This document shows, in pieces, positions 53,170 through 61,641 of a stretch of DNA of 64,000 bases. The notes beneath the pieces were generated by a model. The model made no database searches. It was not told the DNA's origin and saw only the letters and a program-made list of their open reading frames with translations. Within the stretch, counting starts at the first letter, position 1. The number at the start of each line of letters is the position of its first letter. A program made the position numbers and the translations under genes. The stretch covers positions 2,122,501 to 2,186,500 of the forward strand of contig NC_011060.1 of assembly GCF_000020645.1 (NCBI RefSeq). Direction: 5' to 3'. Source of the DNA: Pelodictyon phaeoclathratiforme BU-1 (lineage in GTDB: Bacteria > Bacteroidota > Chlorobiia > Chlorobiales > Chlorobiaceae).

Positions 53170-55581
53170 TCAGACTTGTCGAATAACCGCACCAAGCTTA
53201 CTCGCGGCATTACTGCCGACTTTAGAAAGAATATCGCTGATTCTTTCATCCTGTAGCGTCCCTGCATGATCTGCAATTTCAAGAGAGAGTGCAACGCTAC
53301 GCTCTCCGCCATCCTCACGGGTACGCTCGAAAAGATCAAAAACAGAGACACCCCTGATCAGGGAGTCACTTGAACGAACCAATTCAACAAGTGACTGAAC
53401 AGTAACATCAGGAGGCAGAACAAGCGATATATCCCTCTGAACAACCGGAAATCTGGAAGGCGGCTCATAGGTGACACCTGAACTGAAACAGCTTTCGAGA
53501 GCTGCCGCGTCAAGTTCCGCTATATAAACATCCTGTCCAATATCAAATTTGCCCAAGAGGTTTGAATCGAGTCGCTGTACAACACCTGCCCTGTACGAGC
53601 AACTTCTTCCCTTTTCTGTCAACTGTACATCAATGCTGACAGTGTTTTCATTATAAATATTCACCACTGATTTATCAAGCAAATTCAGCTTCTCGAGCAG
53701 CATCTCGACAGCGCCCATAAGATCGTAAAAATCAACCTTTTCTGACGACTGGTTCCAGATTCTCGGGAAACGACTGCCAGTGATGGCAAGAACAAGATAT
53801 TCCTGTTCACTGTAAGCATCAAGCGGCGACTCACTCCTGCACTCACCTGCTGCGAGACTTTGAAATCCCCTGGCTACCTCAAAGAGTTGAAGATCCCGGT
53901 TTCCATGCCTGATATTATGGCTTATAACCTTCAGAAATCCGGGAACAAGCGCGGGACGAAGTACTTCAAGCCCCTCACTGATAGGATTAAGCACACCAAC
54001 AAGCTTGTCGCTGAACAGAGCGGCCTCTTCTCTTTTCACAAGCGGATTGGTGAGAATTTCGCGGAAATGCAAGCCGACCATGAGAGAGCGGAGAAAATCC
54101 GGGAAAAACTCCGGGAACTTGCGCGACTGTGGATAGATGGTCGCCATCTGGGCAGAAGGCTGAATATTGTCGTAACCATAGAGGCGGGCAATCTCCTCGA
54201 CAAGATCGATCTCCCCTGAAACATCGACCCTGCAGGAAGGCACCTCGAAGGTGATTGATTCCCCTTCGGTTTCGTCAGTCCTGAATCCAATCCGCTGGAG
54301 CATCGCCACCATTTCGCCTGCGGCTATCGAACTGCCAAGCAAGGCGTTGACCCGATCAGCTCTCAGGGCTACGCGACGCAATTCAGCCGGCACTGAACCC
54401 CACTCCTGAGCCTCTTCAATACGGCCTCCGGCAAGCTCCAGAATCAATGCTACGGCGCACTCTGCCGACCGTCTGACATTCCGGGGGTCGATACCCCGCT
54501 CGTAACGGTATGAGGCATCCGAAGAGATCGCAGCTTTTTTTGCCGATTTCCGGATCATAGAGGGATCAAACCAGGCTGACTCAAGCAGAATATCGGTTGT
54601 GGCGTCACTTACGGCTGACTCAAGTCCTCCCATAACGCCGGCAAGAGCCACTGGCTTCTGGCTGTCACAGATAACCGGCATACCGGGCTCAACCTGGAAG
54701 GATTGCTGATTGATGGCAACAAATTCCCCACGCACATCACTCCGCACTACAACCCGCTCACCGGCAAGCTTTTGAAGATCGAAGGCATGAAGGGGCTGGC
54801 CCAACCCGTGAAGAATATAGTTGGTGATATCAACGATGTTGTTTTTCGGCCTCAAACCAATACTTTCAAGCTTTTTTCGAAGCCATGCAGGAGACTCGGC
54901 AACCGTTATCCCTCTTATGACCACACCCGTGTAATAGGGGCAGGCGACAGCATCCAGAACATCAACAAGCGTCCCAGTTTGTACAAATGGTACTGCGTTC
55001 TGTTCCGGATAGTGTATCTCTTCACCTCCTGCAAGCTCCCGTGCTATTCCGAGATGGGAGAGAACGTCGGGCCTGTTTGGTGTCACGGCAATATCAAGCA
55101 CGACATCGCCATCAAAATAACGGGCTACAGGCTCACCGATCCGGCATGAAGAGTCAAGCTCCATAACGCCTGAATGGTCATCAGAGAGCCCAAGTTCGTC
55201 AGCGGCACAAATCATGCCGAACGAGCGTTCACCGCGTATTTTCGAGGGCTTGATGGTGATGGTCTGGCCATCAGAAGCGGTCAGTTTTGCTTTGAGTGTC
55301 GCTACAGGAACAACCATTCCTGCTTTGACATTCGGAGCGCCGCACACAATCTGAAGAGGCTCTTCACGACCGACATCAACCCGGCAAATAGTCAGGCGTT
55401 CAGCATTGGGATGCTGCACCACCTCTTCTATTCGTCCCACAACAACAAGATCATCTGGAAGGGAGGGCTCCTGAACCTCCTCCACCTCAAAGCCGAGAAA
55501 GGTCAGTTTTTCAACAAGTGACAGCGTATCGGAAGAAAAGGAGGGAAGAAAACCTTTGAGCCAACTGACAGATATTTTCAT
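53170..55581 (-). CDS. pheT: Phenylalanyl-tRNA synthetase beta chain
   Basis: PheT is the large subunit of the alpha2-beta2 enzyme that charges tRNA-Phe. The 803-residue product has the N-terminal EMAP-like tRNA-binding domain (VVVGRIEEVVQHPNAERLTI, about 45-64), the B3/B4 editing region (ITNYILHGLGQPLHAFD), the B5 domain (ALRADRVNALLG), the catalytic-like core and the C-terminal anticodon-binding domain (YEPPSRFPVVQRDISLVLP). pheS is not adjacent. The sequence before ATG 55581 is pyrimidine-rich, without an evident ribosome-binding site. Confidence 0.97.
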   Translation of the reverse strand: MKISVSWLKGFLPSFSSDTLSLVEKLTFLGFEVEEVQEPSLPDDLVVVGRIEEVVQHPNAERLTICRVDVGREEPLQIVCGAPNVKAGMVVPVATLKAKLTASDGQTITIKPSKIRGERSFGMICAADELGLSDDHSGVMELDSSCRIGEPVARYFDGDVVLDIAVTPNRPDVLSHLGIARELAGGEEIHYPEQNAVPFVQTGTLVDVLDAVACPYYTGVVIRGITVAESPAWLRKKLESIGLRPKNNIVDITNYILHGLGQPLHAFDLQKLAGERVVVRSDVRGEFVAINQQSFQVEPGMPVICDSQKPVALAGVMGGLESAVSDATTDILLESAWFDPSMIRKSAKKAAISSDASYRYERGIDPRNVRRSAECAVALILELAGGRIEEAQEWGSVPAELRRVALRADRVNALLGSSIAAGEMVAMLQRIGFRTDETEGESITFEVPSCRVDVSGEIDLVEEIARLYGYDNIQPSAQMATIYPQSRKFPEFFPDFLRSLMVGLHFREILTNPLVKREEAALFSDKLVGVLNPISEGLEVLRPALVPGFLKVISHNIRHGNRDLQLFEVARGFQSLAAGECRSESPLDAYSEQEYLVLAITGSRFPRIWNQSSEKVDFYDLMGAVEMLLEKLNLLDKSVVNIYNENTVSIDVQLTEKGRSCSYRAGVVQRLDSNLLGKFDIGQDVYIAELDAAALESCFSSGVTYEPPSRFPVVQRDISLVLPPDVTVQSLVELVRSSDSLIRGVSVFDLFERTREDGGERSVALSLEIADHAGTLQDERISDILSKVGSNAASKLGAVIRQV

Positions 55582-55651
55582 AAGGAGAAGGAAATCTGGC
55601 TTTCATGGATTAAAAAAAGCCCTGTACCGGCAAAGAACAGAGCTTTTAGAG

Positions 55652-55723
55652 TGACCCCAACGGGATTCGAACCCGTGCTACCACCTTGAAAGGGTGATGA
55701 CCTAACCACTAGTCGATGGGGCC
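55652..55723 (-). tRNA. tRNA-Glu (anticodon TTC)
   Basis: From 55723 on the - strand: acceptor GGCCCCA/TGGGGTC (one G-T pair), anticodon stem TCACC/GGTGG around CTTTCAA, T arm CGGGTTCGAATCCCG. CCA is not encoded. It is the last of four tandem tRNAs. Confidence 0.95.
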
Positions 55724-55730
55724 TTATATG

Positions 55731-55805
55731 GGTGAATGAGGGGACTCGAACCCCCGGCCTCCAGGGCCACAACCTGGCGCTCTAACCAACTGAGCTACAA
55801 TCACC
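55731..55805 (-). tRNA. tRNA-His (anticodon GTG)
   Basis: From 55805: an extra G at position -1 typical of tRNA-His faces C73; the acceptor GTGATTG/CATTCAC has one T-T mismatch; anticodon stem CCAGG/CCTGG surrounds TTGTGGC; the T arm is GGGGGTTCGAGTCCCC. CCA is not encoded. Confidence 0.94.
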
Positions 55806-55831
55806 GTTTAAAACTTACGGACTTTTTCTTG

Positions 55832-55904
<73 letters not shown>

Positions 55905-55932
55905 AGCATTCAATTGTCAGACCTGTTTCCTG

Positions 55933-56005
55933 TCGGGGTGCCGAGACTCGAACTCGGGGCCTCCTGCTCCCAAAGCAGGCACGCTACCAACTGCGCCACA
56001 CCCCG
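55933..56005 (-). tRNA. tRNA-Pro (anticodon TGG)
   Basis: From 56005: acceptor CGGGGTG/CACCCCG, D stem GCGC/GCGT, anticodon stem CCTGC/GCAGG around TTTGGGA, T arm CCGAGTTCGAGTCTCGG. It is first in transcription order of the Pro-Arg-His-Glu cluster. Confidence 0.95.
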
Positions 56006-56069
56006 TTTTTTAACGGAAGGCCCAATATAGCACAAGAACATTAATTACAAAAAAATATTTCCGATACTC

Positions 56070-56474
56070 CTAAAAATTATTCAGAAAAAAATCCGCAATG
56101 ATACGGCGGAGATCTTCATGGCAAACCATTTCAATTGCCTCAGATGGAGTAACAAGCTTTCGTCGGCGGTCATGCATTTCATCCCATTCATCAAGCATGG
56201 TCTCAATAAAAAGAGGATAAACCTGAACCGAAAAGAGTTTTCCAAACTTGCTGTACCGATACTGGCCAGCCTCTTTGTGATGAACAACACCGATCAGCCC
56301 AGCTTCCTCATAGGCCTCTTTTGCAGCCGACTCGGCAGGTGTCAACCCTTTTTCGACATATCCCTTTGGAATGATCCAGCGTTCCGATTTTCTGGAAGTA
56401 ATAAGCACAAGCCGATTATCGAGGACTGGAATAACCCCGGACTGCTTGAAAACTCTCTTGTACCTCACTGCCAT
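56070..56474 (-). CDS. NUDIX hydrolase (diphosphoinositol/diadenosine-polyphosphate-type pattern)
   Basis: The 134-residue protein (ATG 56474, MAVRYKRVFKQSG) has the NUDIX box GYVEKGLTPAESAAKEAYEE (about 38-57) followed by AGLIG, with Lys in place of the usual Arg in RExxEE. The preceding WIIPKGYVEKG is typical of small Ap4A or diphosphoinositol-polyphosphate hydrolases. The substrate is not proven. The longer frame to 56543 lacks a typical start. It lies upstream of the tRNA cluster on the same strand. Confidence 0.85.
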   Translation of the reverse strand: MAVRYKRVFKQSGVIPVLDNRLVLITSRKSERWIIPKGYVEKGLTPAESAAKEAYEEAGLIGVVHHKEAGQYRYSKFGKLFSVQVYPLFIETMLDEWDEMHDRRRKLVTPSEAIEMVCHEDLRRIIADFFLNNF

Positions 56475-56709
56475 GACACACGTGTTGAATAAAATTGTTC
56501 CTGCGCATCCCCTGCTACAAAGTGCACCGAGAGCAGCCATCAAAATAAAATAGGGGGAAAAACGACTGCGAAGTCATAAAATACAACTGATTTCTTTATT
56601 TAACAGCCCTCTGAGAGCAATTGGAGTATTTAATTTCATCATGCTTTTTTGTAACATGGGATAGTGTGGTTCATATGCTTGATTTTACAACCAAAATCTT
56701 TGAGGAAAC

Positions 56710-57687
56710 ATGAAGGCAATCATTCCTGTTGCAGGGGTAGGTACCCGTTTACGCCCTCACACTTTTTCTCATCCGAAGGTGTTACTCAACGTGGCCGGAA
56801 AACCCATTATCGGCCATATCATGGACAAGCTTATCGCGTCAGGTATTGACGAAGCCATCGTCATTGTCGGCTACCTTGGAGACATGGTTGAAAAGTGGCT
56901 GAGAGCCCATTACAGCATCAAGTTCACCTTTGTCACCCAGACCGAACTCCTCGGACTTGCCCATGCCATCTGGATGTGCAAACCCTATATTATCAAGGAT
57001 GAACCATTATTCATTATTCTCGGTGACACTATTTTTGATGTTGATCTTGAATCGGTACTGAAAAGCCCTGTTTCAACCCTTGGTGTCAAAGAGGTTGAAG
57101 ACCCAAGACGATTCGGGGTTGCTGTAACCGATGGAGAAAAAATTCTGAAACTGGTTGAAAAACCTGACACGCCCGTCAGCAACCTTGCCATTGTGGGCCT
57201 CTATTTCCTCCAGCGAGCTGGCTCACTCTTTGCGAGTATCGATCACCTGATTGACAATGGAATCAGAACAAAAGGAGAATACCAGCTCACCGACGCCCTG
57301 CAGTTTATGATTGAAGGGGGAGAACCATTCACCACCTTCCCGGTTCACGGCTGGTATGACTGTGGCAAGCCTGAAACACTGCTCGCCACAAATGAGATTC
57401 TTCTCAAAAACAACGTCGCGACAAAAACCTTTCCCGGCTGCATCATCAACGATCCGGTCTTTATCGCAGACAGTGCGGTACTTGAAAATGCCATTATCGG
57501 CCCCTATACAACCATCGGTGAACAGGCTGTAATTACCAATGTCATTATCAGAAATTCAATTATCGGCTATAACGCACGGGTCGCCCATATCATGCTCGAT
57601 CACTCGATCGTCGGCAACAACGCCTTCATTACAGGAAGTTCACAGGAAATCAATATCGGAGACTACTCAGAAATACGGGTTGGATAA
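56710..57687 (+). CDS. Sugar-1-phosphate nucleotidyltransferase (RmlA/GlmU-like)
   Basis: The 325-residue enzyme has the N-terminal nucleotidyltransferase signature MKAIIPVAGVGTRLRPHTFS and KVLLNVAGKPIIGHI, GDTIFDVD for metal binding, VEKP near 154, and a C-terminal left-handed beta-helix with hexapeptide-like repeats (VLENAIIGPYTTIGEQAVI, NSIIGYNARVAH). It should make an NDP-sugar from a sugar-1-phosphate and NTP for cell-surface polysaccharide or LPS; the sugar is unknown. It stands alone before the metK promoter. Confidence 0.88.
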   Translation: MKAIIPVAGVGTRLRPHTFSHPKVLLNVAGKPIIGHIMDKLIASGIDEAIVIVGYLGDMVEKWLRAHYSIKFTFVTQTELLGLAHAIWMCKPYIIKDEPLFIILGDTIFDVDLESVLKSPVSTLGVKEVEDPRRFGVAVTDGEKILKLVEKPDTPVSNLAIVGLYFLQRAGSLFASIDHLIDNGIRTKGEYQLTDALQFMIEGGEPFTTFPVHGWYDCGKPETLLATNEILLKNNVATKTFPGCIINDPVFIADSAVLENAIIGPYTTIGEQAVITNVIIRNSIIGYNARVAHIMLDHSIVGNNAFITGSSQEINIGDYSEIRVG

Positions 57688-57694
57688 GAGATTT

Positions 57695-57726
57695 TTTGCA
57701 TAGAAGAGGGCGAATGTTTACATTTG
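57695..57726 (+). promoter_or_regulatory. Promoter of the metK-ahcY operon (TTTG-N20-TACATTTG)
   Basis: TTTG at 57695-57698, a 20-base spacer and TACATTTG at 57719-57726 match the Bacteroidota/Chlorobiota consensus TTTG...TAnnTTTG exactly. Transcription would begin near 57732, just upstream of the structured leader. Strong promoters of this type have been noted upstream of SAM-Chlorobi RNAs. Confidence 0.75.
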
Positions 57727-57749
57727 TGCTCTCTTTTTCATCGACATCC

Positions 57750-57835
57750 CCATTACCTATGGACACGGTGTCGCAGGCTCTCAACAGGGGTTGTTTCCCC
57801 AGGGTCTGCTGGAAGTTTTTCCGTGTCCCAGGTCA
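57750..57835 (+). ncRNA. SAM-Chlorobi-type structured leader RNA upstream of metK
   Basis: The leader folds into nested stems. The outer stem pairs ACCT (57755-57758) with AGGT (57830-57833) and GGACACGG (57761-57768) with CCGTGTCC (57821-57828). Inside, GCAGGCTCT (57773-57781) pairs with AGGGTCTGC (57801-57809), and GGGG (57787-57790) with CCCC (57797-57800). The SAM-Chlorobi motif, known only from this phylum and always before metK/ahcY operons, occupies exactly this position; its ligand and mechanism are not established to my knowledge. I identify it by position and structure, not by an alignment. No other gene lies in 57688-57951. Confidence 0.75.
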
Positions 57836-57951
57836 TCTCTTTGTGGCATCCTCTCACTGAAAAACTTTCCTTTGGTTCAATTATTTTTGTTCTTGCTGTT
57901 CATTTTTTTCTGTTGTTACACTCATTCGTTTAACCAAAACCTTATCAGAAC

Positions 57952-59166
57952 ATGTCACAAACAAGGTATTTCTTTACCTCAGAATCCGTCTCAGAAGGAC
58001 ACCCGGACAAGGTTGCCGATCAGATTTCCGATGCTGTACTTGATGATTTTCTCCGCCAGGACTCCAGTTCACGCGTTGCCTGTGAAACCTTTGTCACAAC
58101 CGGTCAGGTTATTGTCGGCGGTGAAGTTACAACGAAAGGAATTGTTGATATCCAGACCATAGCACGCAAGGTTGTCACCGAAATCGGCTACACCAAGAGT
58201 GAGTACATGTTTGAGGCAAACTCCTGCGGTGTGCTTTCAGCGCTCCACAGCCAGTCACCTGATATCAATCGCGGCGTTGACCGCAAGGAAGAGATTGCTG
58301 ACGAGTTTGACCGTGTTGGCGCAGGCGATCAGGGCATGATGTTCGGCTATGCATGCACTGAAACTCCGGTACTGATGCCGGCAGCTATCCAGTTTGCCCA
58401 GCATTTGATGAAAAAACTTGCCGAAATCCGCAAGGAGGGCAAAATCATGACCTACCTTCGTCCTGATGCAAAAAGCCAGGTCACCCTTGAATATGAGAAT
58501 GAAGTTGTCAAACGTGTTGATGCTGTCGTTGTTTCAACCCAGCACGATCCGGAACCTGAAGGCGTCAGCGAAGCAGCCTGGCAGGAAGTGATCAAAAATG
58601 ACATTATCGAAAATGTTATTAAGGTGGTCATCCCTGCTGACCTGATTGATGAAAACACCAAGTTTCACATCAACCCGACCGGACGCTTTGTCATCGGTGG
58701 ACCACACGGCGATACCGGCCTGACCGGACGCAAGATCATTGTTGATACCTATGGTGGCGCTGCTCCCCACGGCGGTGGTGCATTCAGCGGTAAAGATCCT
58801 TCCAAGGTTGACCGCAGTGCAGCCTATGCAGCCCGTCACGTTGCAAAGAACATTGTCGCTGCTGGCCTTGCCGACAAATGCACCGTTCAGGTCTCCTATG
58901 CCATCGGTGTTGCCCGTCCGGTATCGATCTATATCAATACCCACGACACGGCAAAACACGGACTCAACGATGCCCAGATCCAGGAAAAAGCCGAACTGAT
59001 CTTCGATCTTCGTCCTGCAGCCATCATCAAACGATTCAGCCTCAACAAACCAGAGGGTTGGTGCTATCAGCAGACCGCAGCTTATGGCCATTTCGGTCGT
59101 GATATCTTCCCTTGGGAAAAGACAGAAAAAGTTGGTGAACTGAAATCAGCCCTCAACCTGGCCTGA
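57952..59166 (+). CDS. metK: S-adenosylmethionine synthetase
   Basis: MetK makes S-adenosylmethionine from methionine and ATP. The 404-residue product has the N-terminal FTSESVSEGHPDKVADQISD (about 6-25), the ATP motif GAGDQGMMFGYA (about 123-134) and the phosphate-binding GGGAFSGKDPSKVDRSAAYA. It supplies methyl groups for, among others, bacteriochlorophyll synthesis. It forms an operon with ahcY, 33 bases downstream, under the structured leader and promoter at 57695-57835. Confidence 0.98.
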   Translation: MSQTRYFFTSESVSEGHPDKVADQISDAVLDDFLRQDSSSRVACETFVTTGQVIVGGEVTTKGIVDIQTIARKVVTEIGYTKSEYMFEANSCGVLSALHSQSPDINRGVDRKEEIADEFDRVGAGDQGMMFGYACTETPVLMPAAIQFAQHLMKKLAEIRKEGKIMTYLRPDAKSQVTLEYENEVVKRVDAVVVSTQHDPEPEGVSEAAWQEVIKNDIIENVIKVVIPADLIDENTKFHINPTGRFVIGGPHGDTGLTGRKIIVDTYGGAAPHGGGAFSGKDPSKVDRSAAYAARHVAKNIVAAGLADKCTVQVSYAIGVARPVSIYINTHDTAKHGLNDAQIQEKAELIFDLRPAAIIKRFSLNKPEGWCYQQTAAYGHFGRDIFPWEKTEKVGELKSALNLA

Positions 59167-59199
59167 GCAATTGCAACATTTTTAAAACAAGATGACAAT

Positions 59200-60615
59200 A
59201 TGACAACACTCACAGAAGTGCTTGATTATAAAGTGGCGGATCTCTCCCTTGCAGAATGGGGACGCAAGGAGATTGATGTCGCTGAAAAAGAGATGCCGGG
59301 TCTTATGGCCACCAGACGCAAATATGCGGGTCAATACCCGTTGAAGGGCGCTCGTATTGCCGGTTCCCTGCATATGACCATCCAGACTGCGGTGCTGATT
59401 GAAACCCTTGTGGAACTCGGAGCCGAGGTTCGCTGGGCAAGCTGCAATATCTTTTCAACGCAGGATCATGCTGCAGCAGCTATTGCAAAGAGCGGCGTGC
59501 CGGTTTTTGCGTGGAAAGGCGAAACCCTTGAAGAGTACTGGTGGTGCACCCGCCAGATCCTTGAGTTTGAAGGCGGAAAAGGACCGAACCTCATTGTCGA
59601 CGATGGTGGTGACGCTACCCTTATGATCATCCTCGGCTACAAAATCGAGAATAACCCTGAACTGCTCGAAAAAGCTCCAGCCAATCTGGAAGAAAAAGCG
59701 CTCTATCAGCAGTTCAGAGAGGTCTTTGCAGAAGACAGCCAACGCTGGCACAAGGTTGCCGCAGAAATGAAGGGCGTTTCGGAAGAGACCACCACCGGTG
59801 TTCACCGCCTCTACCAGATGATGGAGAAAGGCGAACTGCTCTTCCCTGCCATCAACGTCAACGACTCGGTCACCAAGTCAAAATTTGACAACCTCTACGG
59901 ATGCCGTGAATCACTTGCTGACGGTATCAAACGTGCAACCGACGTCATGGTTGCCGGCAAAGTAGTTGTGGTGCTTGGTTATGGCGATGTGGGCAAAGGC
60001 TCAGCACGTTCAATGCGTGCGTATGGAGCACGGGTAATTGTGACGGAAATTGATCCGATCTGTGCTCTGCAGGCAGCCATGGAAGGCTATGAGGTTTCCA
60101 CCATGGACGAAGCAGTCAAGGAAGGAAATATCTTTGTCACCACAACGGGCAACAAGGATGTGATTACGCTTGAGCACATGAAGCAGATGAAGGATGAAGC
60201 CATTGTCTGCAACATCGGCCACTTCGACAACGAGATACAGGTTGAGCAGCTCTATGCCTATGCAGGAGCAACAAGGCTCAATATCAAGCCACAGGTCGAC
60301 AAATATACCTTCGAGAACGGCAACTGCATCTATCTGCTTGCAGAAGGACGCCTTGTCAATCTTGGATGCGCAACCGGACACCCTTCGTTTGTGATGAGCA
60401 ACTCCTTTACCAACCAGACTCTGGCACAAATTGAACTCTGGACAAAGGATTATGCTGTTGGTGTTTACCGTCTGCCGAAAGAGCTTGATGAAGAGGTGGC
60501 AAGACTGCACCTTGAACAACTCGGCGTAAAACTCACCAGACTTTCTGATGAGCAGGCTGCATACATCGGCGTTCCATTGGATGGGCCATACAAACCAGAA
60601 CATTACCGCTATTAA
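59200..60615 (+). CDS. ahcY: S-adenosylhomocysteine hydrolase
   Basis: AhcY splits S-adenosylhomocysteine into adenosine and homocysteine, removing the inhibitory product of methyl transfer. The 471-residue product has the substrate region GSLHMTIQTAVLIETLVELG, the NAD-binding VVVLGYGDVGKGSARSMRAY (about 255-274), and the end DGPYKPEHYRY with the conserved Lys/Tyr tail. Metk-AhcY pairing makes a complete SAM cycle branch. A terminator follows. Confidence 0.98.
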   Translation: MTTLTEVLDYKVADLSLAEWGRKEIDVAEKEMPGLMATRRKYAGQYPLKGARIAGSLHMTIQTAVLIETLVELGAEVRWASCNIFSTQDHAAAAIAKSGVPVFAWKGETLEEYWWCTRQILEFEGGKGPNLIVDDGGDATLMIILGYKIENNPELLEKAPANLEEKALYQQFREVFAEDSQRWHKVAAEMKGVSEETTTGVHRLYQMMEKGELLFPAINVNDSVTKSKFDNLYGCRESLADGIKRATDVMVAGKVVVVLGYGDVGKGSARSMRAYGARVIVTEIDPICALQAAMEGYEVSTMDEAVKEGNIFVTTTGNKDVITLEHMKQMKDEAIVCNIGHFDNEIQVEQLYAYAGATRLNIKPQVDKYTFENGNCIYLLAEGRLVNLGCATGHPSFVMSNSFTNQTLAQIELWTKDYAVGVYRLPKELDEEVARLHLEQLGVKLTRLSDEQAAYIGVPLDGPYKPEHYRY

Positions 60616-60642
60616 GATTTGGCGGAGGTATGACTGATCAAC

Positions 60643-60676
60643 AAAAAAGGCAACCCCATGAAAGGTTGCCTTTTTT
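60643..60676 (+). terminator. Intrinsic terminator after ahcY
   Basis: AAAAAAGGCAACC (60643-60655) pairs with GGTTGCCTTTTTT (60664-60676). A-run and T-run on the two sides make it usable in both directions, so it may also end the tRNA-Gln transcript arriving from the opposite strand. Confidence 0.93.
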
Positions 60677-60681
60677 GTTTG

Positions 60682-60753
60682 CTGGGGCGGCAGGATTCGA
60701 ACCTGCGGATGTCGGCTCCAAAGGCCGATGCCTTACCACTTGGCGACGCCCCA
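60682..60753 (-). tRNA. tRNA-Gln (anticodon TTG)
   Basis: From 60753: acceptor TGGGGCG/CGCCCCA, D arm CGCC..GGC, anticodon stem TCGGC/GCCGA around CTTTGGA, T arm GCAGGTTCGAATCCTGC. CCA is not encoded. It is convergent with ahcY across the shared terminator. Confidence 0.95.
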
Positions 60754-60885
60754 CTCTGTGACGGCATACAAATGCAATTGTATCCGGCCTTAAATATACG
60801 TACAATATGAGACAATCGCAACAAGTTACCGAAGACGTCAGGTTCAGGGCAGGAGATGCACATTGAGGTTGAGGTATTGTTACAG

Positions 60886-60912
60886 GTAGGGGCGGGGTAA
60901 CCCCGCCCTTAC
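60886..60912. repeat. GC-rich palindromic (REP-like) hairpin
   Basis: GTAGGGGCGGGG at 60886-60897 pairs with CCCCGCCCTTAC at 60901-60912 across TAA, twelve pairs with one G-T. It lies between tRNA-Gln and trpF in non-coding DNA and looks like an interspersed palindromic repeat. The rest of 60754-60993 shows no gene. Confidence 0.5.
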
Positions 60913-60993
60913 GATGTTTTCATATAGAGATCAGGTTATTTCAAAGCAACCCAGCCCTTACGTTTTTTTCGACATAACAATGATGAAAGCGCA

Positions 60994-61641
60994 ATGACAA
61001 AAATAAAAATTTGTGGAATAACCCGGCTGTCGGATGCCCTTGAGAGCTGCCGGGCTGGTGCGGATGCTCTTGGCTTCAATTTCAGCAGCCTGAGCCCACG
61101 GGCAATAACTCCTGAACGAGCGAAGGAGATTATCGAGAAACTACCACCCTTTGTGGCATCGACAGGTATCTTCGTTGATCAGTCGCCTGAAGAGATTAAT
61201 GCCATCTGCCGTTTCTGCAAGCTCCAGATAGCGCAATTGCACAGCGAGCAATACAGCCCGGAAGATGCACGAGCCATTACTGAGGCAAAGGTGATAAAAG
61301 TCTTTCGGCCTGAAGAAAATTTTGCAGTAGAGGAGGTTTTTGCGTTTGCAGAAAAAAGCGGGATAAACGCCTTTCTCTTCGATGCTTACCGACCCGATAT
61401 GGCGGGCGGAACAGGGGAAACGATCAGAGCATCCCTTGCCACCCGTATCTTCAATGCGCTTGGAGACTCCTGTTATCCGATACTGGCCGGGGGACTGAAT
61501 GAGAGCAACATCGGCGAAGCGATCCGCTCTCTTCAGCCCTATGGAGTCGATACAGCAAGCGGTGTGGAATGCGAGCCTGGCATAAAGGATCCTGTTAAAA
61601 TAAAAGCATTTATCCAGGCAGTTCGCAAAACCGTTTTCTAA
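60994..61641 (+). CDS. trpF: Phosphoribosylanthranilate isomerase
   Basis: TrpF isomerises phosphoribosylanthranilate in tryptophan synthesis. The 215-residue TIM-barrel protein has the catalytic Cys in KICGITRL (residue 7), LGFNFSSLSPRAIT, the catalytic Asp region FLFDAYRPDMAGGTGE (about 129-144) and the phosphate site LAGGLNESNI plus GVDTASGVE. No other trp genes are adjacent. Its stop overlaps the stop of the convergent hydrolase by 4 bases. Confidence 0.96.
   Translation: MTKIKICGITRLSDALESCRAGADALGFNFSSLSPRAITPERAKEIIEKLPPFVASTGIFVDQSPEEINAICRFCKLQIAQLHSEQYSPEDARAITEAKVIKVFRPEENFAVEEVFAFAEKSGINAFLFDAYRPDMAGGTGETIRASLATRIFNALGDSCYPILAGGLNESNIGEAIRSLQPYGVDTASGVECEPGIKDPVKIKAFIQAVRKTVF

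Noticed and set aside
57702..57740. Hairpin AGAGGGC...GTGCTCTC plus T-run read at first as a terminator for the nucleotidyltransferase gene
   Set aside because: It coincides with the exact TTTG-N20-TACATTTG promoter; the pairing is imperfect, so the promoter reading is preferred, although both could hold.
57791..58162. 123-residue open frame over the metK leader and start
   Set aside because: It overlaps metK in another frame, has no ribosome-binding site and begins within the structured leader RNA.
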